NCBI RefSeq assembly: GCF_014636175.1
Contig: NZ_BMDW01000019.1
Location: 1 to 64,000 of the forward strand
Direction of reading: 5' to 3'
DNA: 64,000 nt
Source: Sphingomonas psychrolutea
GTDB lineage: Bacteria > Pseudomonadota > Alphaproteobacteria > Sphingomonadales > Sphingomonadaceae
This document shows positions 1 through 7,384 of this stretch, piece after piece (within the stretch, counting starts at the first letter, position 1; each line of letters starts with the position of its first letter). Made by a program: the position numbers and the translations under genes. Under the pieces are notes generated by a model. That model worked only from the letters and a program-made list of their open reading frames with translations, did not search any database and was not told the origin of the DNA.

Positions 1-90
1 ACCTGGAAACGCATCGGCACCTTGCTCGACGCTTTCCCGCCTCAGGAATGCGCCAACTATCTCAGAAACTCCGGCTACGCTTCAACATAA
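1..90 (+). mobile_element. IS630-family transposase, C-terminal fragment
   Basis: The first 29 codons of the window read in frame from base 1 to a TAA at 88-90. The encoded tail contains the segment LLDAFPPQECANYL and ends GYAST, which is the usual C-terminus of IS630-type DDE transposases. The catalytic domain lies upstream of the window, so I cannot tell whether the gene is intact. I could not identify a terminal inverted repeat after the stop. The next gene is on the opposite strand and ends 12 bases later. Confidence 0.8.
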
Positions 91-102
91 ATGGATCAGA
101 CT

Positions 103-1350
103 CTAACGCCCAACCACCACCCCGCCCTTCATCACCCAGCCAACCCGCCGCACCGCCGCGATATCGCGCGTCGGGTCGCCCGGCACCGCGATCAGGTCCG
201 CCAGCAACCCCACCTTCACTCCCCCGCGATCGGCGAGGTGGAAGTAGCGCGCATTGCCCGAGGTCGCCGCGATCAGCACGTGCGCTACCGGCATCCCCGC
301 CGCCGCCATCAATTCCATTTCGCGGGCATTTTCGCCATGCGCGAAGACGCCGACATCGCCGCCCATACAGATTGGCACGCCGAGCGACCGGGCGAGCACA
401 AACGACGCGCGGTTTTCGGCGACGGCGGGCGGCACCGGATCGCCGCCGCTCCAGCCGCGATAGCGCGAGACAGCGTCGGACGCGGCCAGCGTCGGGCACA
501 AGGCGATCCCCTTCGCCGCCATGCTGCGAAAGATCTCGGGCGTGCCGCCATAGCCATGCTCGATCGTATCGGCTCCGGCGGCGATCGCGCGGCGCATCCC
601 TTCGGGCGTGGAAGTATGGACCGCGACGGTCCGTCCGGCATCGTGCGCGGCCTCGACCGCGGCCTTCATTTCGGCGGCGGAAAAGGTCGGGCGGCTCGGC
701 TCGCCCGGGCCCCAGCGATAATCGCCATAGAGTTTGACGACATCCGCGCCCGCCGCGATCTGGCTGCGCACGACGCGGACGAGACCATCGACGCCGCTCG
801 CCTCTTCGGCGCCTTGCGGGATGTCCACGCCGGGTTCGAAGCCCTTGGGGCCATACGCCCCCTTGGCCACGATCGCGCGCGTTGCGACGATCAGGCGCGG
901 GCCGGGTACGATCCCTTGTGCGATCGCCTGGCGCAGCCCGACATCGGCATAGCCCGCGCCTTCGGTGCCGAGATCGCGCTCGGTGGTAAAACCAGCGAGT
1001 AGCGTGACGCGCGCATGCGCCACCGCGCGCGCGGTGCGCAGCGCAAGTGGTTCGTGCAGCACCTGATCGTCCCAGCTCGTCTCGTTATAGGGGTGGAGGA
1101 AGAGATGCCCGTGTCCCTCGATCATCCCCGGCATCAGCGTCTGGCCAGGGAGATCGATTGTCTCGGCATCGGCGGGTGCGGTGAGCGCCGGGCCGACGGC
1201 GACGATCTTGTCGCCCGTCACCAAGACTTGCCAGCCGGGATGCGGCGCGGGATCGACGCCGTCGAACACCGCCGCCGGGCGCAGCAGGATGGAATGCGGC
1301 GCGGGTGCGGCCCCGATGACCAACCAGGCAAATCCGAGCAACCATTTCAT
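103..1350 (-). CDS. Secreted amidohydrolase-family metal-dependent hydrolase
   Basis: A 415-residue protein starting with an N-terminal export signal (MKWLLGFAWL followed by VIGAAPAP). The amidohydrolase metal-binding residues are visible: HGH at 80-82, a Lys at 206 in VVKLYGD (the position carboxylated in binuclear enzymes), His245 in AVHTS, His265 in IEHGYG and Asp332 in GGDVG. The family hydrolyses amide, imidodipeptide or related bonds; this subgroup resembles prolidase- or imidazolonepropionase-like exported enzymes. An in-frame ATG exists 12 codons upstream, but I chose the ATG at 1350 because a GGAGA ribosome site precedes it and the signal peptide then begins properly. It is divergent from the penicillin-acylase gene with only 56 bases between starts. 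The substrate is unknown. Confidence 0.88.
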   Translation of the reverse strand: MKWLLGFAWLVIGAAPAPHSILLRPAAVFDGVDPAPHPGWQVLVTGDKIVAVGPALTAPADAETIDLPGQTLMPGMIEGHGHLFLHPYNETSWDDQVLHEPLALRTARAVAHARVTLLAGFTTERDLGTEGAGYADVGLRQAIAQGIVPGPRLIVATRAIVAKGAYGPKGFEPGVDIPQGAEEASGVDGLVRVVRSQIAAGADVVKLYGDYRWGPGEPSRPTFSAAEMKAAVEAAHDAGRTVAVHTSTPEGMRRAIAAGADTIEHGYGGTPEIFRSMAAKGIALCPTLAASDAVSRYRGWSGGDPVPPAVAENRASFVLARSLGVPICMGGDVGVFAHGENAREMELMAAAGMPVAHVLIAATSGNARYFHLADRGGVKVGLLADLIAVPGDPTRDIAAVRRVGWVMKGGVVVGR

Positions 1351-1406
1351 CGTTTCGTCTCCGCAAGCGATTGTGGCGCGCAGCATTGCCCGATAGCTTC
1401 GCTGCC

Positions 1407-3593
1407 ATGGATAGACTCCCCCGCACCGCGCGCAACCTGCTTGCCGCCACCGCCCTGTTCGCGATCGCGGCAGCCCCCGCCCCGCCAGAGGCGACGCACG
1501 TCACGATCACGCGCGATACCTGGGGCATCGCGCATGTCGTCGGGAAGACCGATGCCGATGCGGTGTTCGGCGCGATCTATGCGCAGGCCGAGGACGACTT
1601 TAATCGGATCGAGGCGAATTACCTGACATCGCTTGGGCGGACTGCAGAGGCAGAGGGGGAAAGCGCGATCTGGGCCGATCTGCGCCAGCGGATTTATGTT
1701 GATCCGGTCGATCTTCAGGCGAAGTATCGCCAAAGCGCGCCGTGGCTGCAAAAGCTGATGACGGCGTGGGCGGACGGGCTGAACTATTATCTCGCGACGC
1801 ACCCTGACGTGCGCCCCAAAGTGCTGACGCATTTCGAGCCGTGGATGGCGCTGTCCTTCACCGAAGGCAGCATCGGTGGCGATATTGAGCGGATTTCGCT
1901 GAACGACCTCGCCGCCTTCTACGGCAAGACCAGCGTTGCGGTCGCCGCGGAGGATGCTGGTCCGGTACCGCGCGAGCCGCGTGGCTCCAACGGCATCGCA
2001 ATTGCGCCCAAGAACACGGTGAACGGCCACGCGTTGCTGCTGATCAACCCGCACACCAGTTTCTATTTCCGTTCCGAATTGCAGATGACCAGCGGCGAAG
2101 GGTTGAACGCTTATGGTGCCTCCACCTGGGGGCAATTCTTCATCTATCAGGGCTTCAACGAGAAAGCCGGGTGGATGCACACTTCCTCCGGTGTCGATAA
2201 TGTCGATGAATTTGCCGAGGATGTCGTGCGCGGCGGGGCGGGCGTTTCGTACCGCTATGGCAAGGCGATCCGGCGGATGCGGTCGGCGACGGTCGCGCTC
2301 GCCTATCGCAAGCCTGATAGCACAATTGGCACGCGCAGCTTCACAACTTACGCCTCGCACCACGGCCCGATCATCGCCGAGCGCGGCGGCAAGTGGATCG
2401 CGCAAGGCCTGATGTGGAAGCCGATCCCCGCGCTCGAACAAAGCTGGCTGCGCACCAAGGCGACCGATCTGGCGAGCTACATGAAGGTCGCCGAGCGCAA
2501 GGCGAATTCCTCCAACGACACGCTGTTCGCCGATGCCAAGGGTGAGATCGCCTATCTCCACCCGCAATTCGTGCCGGTCCGCGACGTGCGCTTCGATTAT
2601 GCGAAGCCGGTCGATGGCGCCGATCCGGCGACCGACTGGAAGGGGCTGCACAGCGTGGCGAGCCTGCCTAATGCGATCAACCCGCGCGTCGGCTATGCGT
2701 TCAACACCAACAATTGGCCGTGGACGGCGGCGGGGCCGGACAGCCCCAAGGCGACGGACTATCCGCGCTACATGGATACGTTCGGCGAAAATCCGCGCGG
2801 CGTGCATGCCAAGCTATTGCTGACCGGGCGACACGATTTCACGCCCGAGCGGCTGATCGCGGCGGCCTATGACAGCTATCTCCCTGCTTTTGCCGAGCTG
2901 ATCCCGCCGCTGATCACCGCCTATGACGCGCTCCCCGCCGACGACCCGCGCCGTGCGAAGCTCGCCGGGCCAATCGCGACCCTACGCGGCTGGAACTATC
3001 GCTGGGGCGCGGATTCGGTCGCGACGACGCTCGCCGTGCTATGGGGCGGCAAGATGTGGCGCGAGGTCGGCAGCTTCATTCAGGCCGAGCAGATCAACGT
3101 GCCGCACTATATCGCGACGCGCGTGCCCGACAGCCGCAAGCTCGATGCGCTGGGCGAAGCGGCGGACCAATTGACGCGCGATTTGGGCGACTGGAAGATC
3201 GGCTGGGGGCAAATCAACCGCTTCCAGCGCTTGAACGATTCGATCGAGGCCAAGTTCGACGATGCCCGCCCGAGCATTCCGGTCCCATTCACCTCGGCGC
3301 AATGGGGCAGCCTCGCCTCGTTCGGTACGCGGCCCTATGCCAATACGAAGAAGCTCTACGGATCGAGCGGCAACAGCTTCGTCGCGGTGGTCGAGTTCGG
3401 CCCGAAACTGCATGCGTGGGCGGTGACTGCGGGCGGTGAGAGCGGGGATCCGGCCTCGCCGCATTTCGCCGATCAAGCGACGCGCTATGCGGCCGGCGCG
3501 CTGCGGCCGGTCTATTTCTATCCCGCCGATCTGGCAGCGCATGTCGAACGGCGCTATCGCCCCGGTGACACGATGACGGAGGCGAAACGATGA
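1407..3593 (+). CDS. Penicillin acylase family protein (Ntn hydrolase)
   Basis: A 728-residue periplasmic enzyme precursor. The family is made as one chain, exported, then cut autocatalytically so that a Ser becomes the N-terminal nucleophile of the beta chain. Here the cut site is the motif RGSNGIAIAP, with the nucleophile Ser194. The chain before it has the family features TRDTWGIAHV and AIYAQAEDDFNR. Relatives cleave N-acyl side chains of beta-lactams, acyl-homoserine lactones or N-acyl amino acids; which applies here cannot be read from sequence. The ATG at 1407 places a signal peptide (ARNLLAATALFAIAAAPAP) at the N-terminus; an in-frame start 12 codons earlier is less likely. Its stop overlaps the next start by ATGA. 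Confidence 0.92.
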   Translation: MDRLPRTARNLLAATALFAIAAAPAPPEATHVTITRDTWGIAHVVGKTDADAVFGAIYAQAEDDFNRIEANYLTSLGRTAEAEGESAIWADLRQRIYVDPVDLQAKYRQSAPWLQKLMTAWADGLNYYLATHPDVRPKVLTHFEPWMALSFTEGSIGGDIERISLNDLAAFYGKTSVAVAAEDAGPVPREPRGSNGIAIAPKNTVNGHALLLINPHTSFYFRSELQMTSGEGLNAYGASTWGQFFIYQGFNEKAGWMHTSSGVDNVDEFAEDVVRGGAGVSYRYGKAIRRMRSATVALAYRKPDSTIGTRSFTTYASHHGPIIAERGGKWIAQGLMWKPIPALEQSWLRTKATDLASYMKVAERKANSSNDTLFADAKGEIAYLHPQFVPVRDVRFDYAKPVDGADPATDWKGLHSVASLPNAINPRVGYAFNTNNWPWTAAGPDSPKATDYPRYMDTFGENPRGVHAKLLLTGRHDFTPERLIAAAYDSYLPAFAELIPPLITAYDALPADDPRRAKLAGPIATLRGWNYRWGADSVATTLAVLWGGKMWREVGSFIQAEQINVPHYIATRVPDSRKLDALGEAADQLTRDLGDWKIGWGQINRFQRLNDSIEAKFDDARPSIPVPFTSAQWGSLASFGTRPYANTKKLYGSSGNSFVAVVEFGPKLHAWAVTAGGESGDPASPHFADQATRYAAGALRPVYFYPADLAAHVERRYRPGDTMTEAKR

Positions 3594-3886
3594 GTCTGGC
3601 GGGTTTGGTGCGGGAAGATTTTGCCGTGCACCTCGGCAGTGTTTTTACGTTGCTCGGCGAGGAGGGCACGACGATGCCGCTGACGCTGGTCGAAGCCGAG
3701 CCGGCGCGCGGCGGCGGTTTCGCGGGGCGGGCGCCGTTCGCCTTGCTGTTCCGCAGCGACGTCCAGCACGTCGTGCCGCAGGGGCTGTACCGGCTCGAGC
3801 ATCCGGTGATGGGTCTGCTCGAAATCGGCTTCGGCCCGGTCGCACAAACGGAAGCCGGGATCGAGTATGAGGCAGTGTTCAACTGA
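3590..3886 (+). CDS. DUF6916-like small protein
   Basis: A 98-residue soluble protein without signal peptide or membrane segment. It opens MSLAGLVREDFAVHLGS and ends with GIEYEAVFN, and has an internal APFALLFRS segment; this layout matches the small DUF6916 family as I recall it. Members often lie beside phage-tail-collar/MdpB-like genes, and here three such genes sit immediately downstream on the other strand, which supports the assignment. Its ATG overlaps the penicillin-acylase stop (ATGA), so the two are probably translationally coupled although their functions look unrelated. No activity is known. Confidence 0.72.
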   Translation: MSLAGLVREDFAVHLGSVFTLLGEEGTTMPLTLVEAEPARGGGFAGRAPFALLFRSDVQHVVPQGLYRLEHPVMGLLEIGFGPVAQTEAGIEYEAVFN

Positions 3887-3897
3887 ACCGCCAACCG

Positions 3898-3929
3898 GCA
3901 CCACCGCCCTCCGAAGGAGGCGGTGGTGC
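3898..3929. terminator. Bidirectional hairpin between convergent genes
   Basis: A perfect 11-bp stem, GCACCACCGCC paired with GGCGGTGGTGC, separated by a 10-base loop. It lies in the 72-base gap between the DUF6916-like gene and the convergent tail-collar gene. There is no clear T-run on either side, so it may stop transcription only weakly or act as an mRNA 3'-end stabiliser. Confidence 0.6.
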
Positions 3930-3958
3930 GCGGGTCCGCGCTTACGATGCCGACCTGC

Positions 3959-4498
3959 TCAGTTGCGGGCCGGGAAAATACCTTCGAGTGCGATGCAATA
4001 CAGCATGGCAAGGCGCGGCTGCGCATTGGAATGCGGCTGGTTGCCGCCGGTCGCGGTGATCGCAACCGGTGAGAACGCGACCGGCGGGGTTGCGTCCGGC
4101 GCATAAGCGAGCTGCGGATTGCTGTTCGACAAGAGCGCGGTCGGCGATGGCGCGGCGACAGCCTGCGCACCGGGGGCAGCATTTGGCGTGCCACCCTGCA
4201 AGATATGCGTGTGCGTCGGCAATTGCGGCGAGGTCAGCGTAACCGTATCGGTCCCCTGAATCTGGCCGATCACGGTCGGGGTCAGGCCGGGGGTGGTTCC
4301 CCAATGCATTGCGGCATTGCCCTGAAGATTGGGCAAGCCGAAGGTGGTGGTGCCATTCCCGCCATAGGTCGTGCCCAGGATCGAGAAAAGCGCGGAATTT
4401 TGCTGGATCGCGATGAGACCGCCATCGCACACCGCCCAGCCACGCGGTGGGTAACTGAAACCGACGATGCGAATTTCGCCAAGGAATGGATCTGCCAT
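3959..4498 (-). CDS. Phage tail collar domain protein (MdpB-like), copy 3
   Basis: A 179-residue protein with the tail-collar architecture: an N-terminal block FLGEIRIVGFSYPPRGWAVC, the hallmark LGTTYGGNGTTTFGLPNL at about 40-58, a THTH motif near 105-110 and the C-terminal GGNQPHSN and IFPARN blocks. The same order is present in the two upstream neighbours, so these are tandem duplicates. In phages the fold forms the tail-fibre collar; bacterial stand-alone versions are annotated as microcystin-dependent-protein-like and have no firmly known role. The ATG at 4498 was chosen because it aligns with the paralogues; the open frame upstream overlaps the neighbouring gene. The gap to the upstream copy is 16 bases. 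Confidence 0.87.
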   Translation of the reverse strand: MADPFLGEIRIVGFSYPPRGWAVCDGGLIAIQQNSALFSILGTTYGGNGTTTFGLPNLQGNAAMHWGTTPGLTPTVIGQIQGTDTVTLTSPQLPTHTHILQGGTPNAAPGAQAVAAPSPTALLSNSNPQLAYAPDATPPVAFSPVAITATGGNQPHSNAQPRLAMLYCIALEGIFPARN

Positions 4499-4514
4499 GA
4501 TGTTGCTTCCCGAA

Positions 4515-5054
4515 TTAGTTGCGGCTGGGGAAAATGCCCCCCAGCGCGATGATGAAGGAGACGCAAAGCGACGGCATGTGATTGTCGTGCGGCTGGTTTC
4601 CCCCGGCGGTTCCGACCGATGACGGCGACAATGCCACCGTCGTGATCGGCACCGCACCCGGCACGAGGTAGAGCGCCGCTCCGGTGCCGCCCGGTGCCGC
4701 AACCAATGCGGTGCCCCCCGGCCCCGTTAGGTTTCCCGCCGCCGTGGTCGCGACCACCATATGATTGTGCGCCGGCATTTGCGCCTGGGTTAACGTGACC
4801 GTTTCCGTTCCGCCGACCTGACCGATCTGACGCGGGGTGAGGCCGGGGCCGGCCCCTTCCCCCACGGCAATGCGCGACTGCAGATTGGGCAAGGCGAAGG
4901 TCGTGGTGCCATTGCCGCCATAGGTCGTCCCGATCAGTGTGAAGAGCGCTTGATATTGCGCGATGCTCAACAACTGGCCGTTGCAAAACGCCCAGTCGCG
5001 CGGCGCAAAATTGCCGCCGAACATTCGGATTTCTCCAATGAAATTTTGTGACAT
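4515..5054 (-). CDS. Phage tail collar domain protein (MdpB-like), copy 2
   Basis: A 179-residue paralogue of the genes on both sides. Visible blocks are FIGEIRMFGGNFAPRDWAFC at the N-terminus, LIGTTYGGNGTTTFALPNLQ, MPAHNH, GGNQPHDN and the terminal IFPSRN. The central 110-150 segment is rich in Gly, Ala and Pro and differs strongly from the other copies, while the ends are conserved, suggesting that the middle is the variable exposed part. It starts with ATG at 5054, preceded on its strand by AGGAGCAATCC. No tail-tube, baseplate, lysis or capsid gene is nearby, so a prophage origin is not supported. Confidence 0.87.
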   Translation of the reverse strand: MSQNFIGEIRMFGGNFAPRDWAFCNGQLLSIAQYQALFTLIGTTYGGNGTTTFALPNLQSRIAVGEGAGPGLTPRQIGQVGGTETVTLTQAQMPAHNHMVVATTAAGNLTGPGGTALVAAPGGTGAALYLVPGAVPITTVALSPSSVGTAGGNQPHDNHMPSLCVSFIIALGGIFPSRN

Positions 5055-5090
5055 TGTGGATTGCTCCTGAAAATGCGGTCCGCAGGCGGC

Positions 5091-5603
5091 TCAGTTGCGC
5101 GAGGGAAAGAGGCCGCTGTTAGCGATGCAATAGTTGAGCACCAAAAAGGGCTGCATATTGTCATGCGGCTGGTTGCCACCGCCGACGCCGATCGAATTTG
5201 GCGACAGCGTGGTAAGCGGGTTGCCGGTTGCGGCCGCGTAGAAATCAGCGGCGGGGGACGTATCGTTGGCGAGCGCATGCCCGGTCGGTGTCTTCACCGT
5301 AGCGACGGTCGATGTCCCGGTCAGCGCGTGGGTATGCGCGGGCATGGTGGCGATGGTCAGCGTGACCGTTTCGGTTCCATCGCGCGCGCCTTGTGGTTCC
5401 TGGCTGGAGCGATCGATTGGCACGCGACCACGCAGATCGGGCAGCGCGAACGTTGTCGTCCCGTTGCCGCCATACGTCGTGCCGAGCAACGCAAACAACG
5501 CACTATTTTGTTGGATCGACAAAAGCTGCCCTGCGCAGAGCAGCCACCCGCGCGGTGGCCATTCCCACGGGAACAGCCTGATTTCACCCAAGAATGGATC
5601 CAC
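5091..5603 (-). CDS. Phage tail collar domain protein (MdpB-like), copy 1
   Basis: The first gene of the three-gene set, 170 residues. It has FLGEIRLFPWEWPPRGWLLC, LLGTTYGGNGTTTFALPDLRG, MPAHTHAL, GGNQPHDN and the terminal LFPSRN. It begins with GTG at 5603, which is placed six bases after a GGGAGGA ribosome site on the minus strand; no better ATG exists. The 36-base and 16-base gaps that follow indicate one transcript for all three genes. The protein has no signal peptide, so if it reaches the surface it would need a non-Sec route. Confidence 0.86.
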   Translation of the reverse strand: MDPFLGEIRLFPWEWPPRGWLLCAGQLLSIQQNSALFALLGTTYGGNGTTTFALPDLRGRVPIDRSSQEPQGARDGTETVTLTIATMPAHTHALTGTSTVATVKTPTGHALANDTSPAADFYAAATGNPLTTLSPNSIGVGGGNQPHDNMQPFLVLNYCIANSGLFPSRN

Positions 5604-6303
5604 GTCCTATCCTCCCCGAAGTGCGCCAGTATGGCGCGTGATGCGGCGACTCAACTCAATCACCGTCAAGTACAAAATATCGAATTTCAGGTTTTACACA
5701 ATGCAAGAATGTACCGCTTTCGCAATGAACCCCGGTTATCGCGACGAACCAATTTCGCATCACTGTGGCCGAGCGCGTGATTGTGGCGGCGGAAAAGTGT
5801 GCGGTGCTGACACTAAGATCTGGGAATGCGATGACGACCGAAGCTACCGCACGGTCAAAATACATTACGGACGCGTTGTGAAGCTGGTCGCGTCGCGGCG
5901 TGACGTATCCTCAGCGCAATTATGATTGCATTTGCCATTTCGAGAACAAAGCCGGGCTGAGAACAAACAATCGGGTAAAGCCGTTCGACGGTGGGGATGA
6001 AATCCCTGTAACGATGAAAAGCTGCTAATCGACTTTCGGAAGCGGCGCGAATTGACCTGGACGACGTAAAATGGGCGCTTGCTGCCCGACCGCTTTTCCT
6101 GCCGGTAGCAGCCGTTGCGCTTTTGGGCACGCGCGCGGTGTGGCAGGTACCCCAACGGCGATAGATGTTGGAAAGCGGTCTTGCGGCTTTTGGGTACAGC
6201 GGTAAAAGAAGCAGACGTTCAAGTTTGAGAGCGAAGCAGTCGAACGCTATACGCTAAGCGCATTGTTGCTGCATTACTTCGGGACGGGGGATTTGGGGGT
6301 GGC
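5604..6303. other. 700-bp gap without a convincing gene
   Basis: Short open frames here have compositions typical of chance frames and no recognisable domain. The first part (about 5630-5750) is more AT-rich and should hold the promoter of the tail-collar operon. Around 5772-5802 a stretch resembles one near 7102-7132 (shared AGCGC, TTGTGGC and TGTG words), and 6164-6221 carries one copy of the repeat listed separately. The gap looks like accumulated decayed repeat sequence. Confidence 0.6.
6164..6221 (+). repeat. Diverged intergenic repeat, copy A
   Basis: This segment aligns to 7028-7082 with the same orientation. Over the last 45 bases I count 8 differences, and a 3-base gap is needed near the left end. 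Shared words include TTTGGGTAC and AGAAGCAGAC. The two copies bracket the YkgJ-type gene. Identity to any named repeat family is not established. Confidence 0.55.
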
Positions 6304-6849
6304 ATGACCGAGACAGCGCCCCTGCCCGCGCAGAATAAAATGGCACCCGATGCGTCCGACCTCTGTACACAATGCGGCCTATGCTGTGACGGAACTATCT
6401 ACCCCAAGGCCCGCGCCTTTCCCGACGACCTTACCGGGCTCGCGGAGCACGGTTTGACCGTCTTGGGCCAAGGTGAAGACGAGAAACTGGCCTTTGCGCT
6501 GCCGTGTCCGCGTCTCAAAGGCACATGCTGCACAATTTACCAGGAACGTTTCACCGTATGTCGCAGATTCCGATGCGCATTGCTGCAGAGACTCGATGGC
6601 GGCGAGATCGATGTCACGGCAGCTCTCGCGACGGTCGCCAAAGCGCGCGCACTGGTCGCGGCGGCCGAACCGGAAGCGCGCACCGTGGCTAGGCGGTTCG
6701 AGCAGCGCCGATCGACCAGCGACTGGCGCGATATTGCCGACCCGGAACTGCGAGAGGCCGCCGGGCGACGGAACCTGCTGATCACCGCGCTCGAACACCA
6801 TCTCAACAAACACTTTCGTCACCAACGTCACGACACCCCAAAGAAATAG
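6304..6849 (+). CDS. YkgJ-type cysteine-cluster protein
   Basis: A 181-residue soluble protein. Residues 21-28 read CTQCGLCC, and two further groups, CPRLKGTCC and the pair in CRRFRC, follow between about 75 and 98. This spaced cysteine pattern defines the YkgJ family, thought to bind zinc or an Fe-S cluster; the biochemical role is unknown. The C-terminal half is a charged helical region. The ATG at 6304 follows a G-rich stretch (GGGGGATTTGGGGG) that may serve as ribosome site. The gene stands alone, flanked on both sides by related repeats, and has no operon partner. Confidence 0.83.
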   Translation: MTETAPLPAQNKMAPDASDLCTQCGLCCDGTIYPKARAFPDDLTGLAEHGLTVLGQGEDEKLAFALPCPRLKGTCCTIYQERFTVCRRFRCALLQRLDGGEIDVTAALATVAKARALVAAAEPEARTVARRFEQRRSTSDWRDIADPELREAAGRRNLLITALEHHLNKHFRHQRHDTPKK

Positions 6850-7164
6850 CGTCTCGCGGCGGTCCGCAGATGCCCGCGATTGCTGTGTGGCCGCAATTGT
6901 CGGTTGCGTGGTCGGTCCCGAACGGCGGGAAGAGAGCGGGAACGGTCAGGTCGCTTGCCCGCCTGGTACCTACCGGTCCGCTTTTAGGCGGACGGGTTCG
7001 GCTGTGACGATCCGACCGGCAAGAATTGATGGACTGCGGTCTGGCGGACTTTGGGTACGCCGGCAATAGAAGCAGACCTTCATGGTCGATCGTCGTGATC
7101 TCAGCGCTTGGTTGTGGCCGTGGGAAAATGTGTTATGGAACAACAGCAACAGTTGGGGGGTGTG
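6850..7164. other. 315-bp gap between YkgJ gene and peptide gene
   Basis: No gene is supported. It contains repeat copy B and, close to its right end, the presumed promoter and leader of the short peptide gene. A GGGGGG run at 7155-7160 lies four bases before the peptide ATG. Confidence 0.55.
7028..7082 (+). repeat. Diverged intergenic repeat, copy B
   Basis: Partner of the copy at 6164-6221, in the same orientation. It shares the words GCGGTCT, TTTGGGTAC and AGAAGCAGAC. It lies upstream of the peptide gene and may contribute to its leader. Confidence 0.55.
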
Positions 7165-7353
7165 ATGGAGACCGAATCGAACGAACAGCAACTGGATGCG
7201 CAGCAGCACCGGGCAACCAAGCGCGCATGGTCGGCTCCGCGCGTGATCGAGGCCGAGCTGTTCGATACAAGCCGGCCAAATCCTACCTATACCTCACCAG
7301 TCGACAAAGTTACCTTTATTGGCTTCAATGCTAATGTGGGTCCGGGCAGTTAA
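7165..7353 (+). CDS. Putative RiPP precursor peptide
   Basis: A 62-residue peptide that faces the cyclase/PqqD/sulfotransferase/kinase operon with a 31-base gap. It has a hydrophilic N-terminal half, then AWSAPRV, a WxxP motif comparable to the YxxP leader motif bound by PqqD-like recognition proteins in lasso-peptide systems. The tail after FDTSRPNP is unlike the leader: it has Thr, Tyr, Asn and Gly residues and ends GPGS. The last residue is Ser, the residue type phosphorylated at the C-terminus in paeninodin-type peptides. I see no Gly/Ala/Ser/Cys followed 6-8 residues later by Asp/Glu at a sensible leader/core border, so a canonical lasso ring cannot be assigned. ATG 7165 follows GGGGGG; ATG 7135 is an alternative start. 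The call rests mainly on context. Confidence 0.55.
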   Translation: METESNEQQLDAQQHRATKRAWSAPRVIEAELFDTSRPNPTYTSPVDKVTFIGFNANVGPGS

Positions 7354-7384
7354 GCCTAACTGCAAACGCTGTTTGACAAGCGCG

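Noticed and set aside
3959..5603. Prophage remnant
   Set aside because: Only tail-collar-domain genes are present; there is no integrase, capsid, baseplate, lysis or attachment site nearby.
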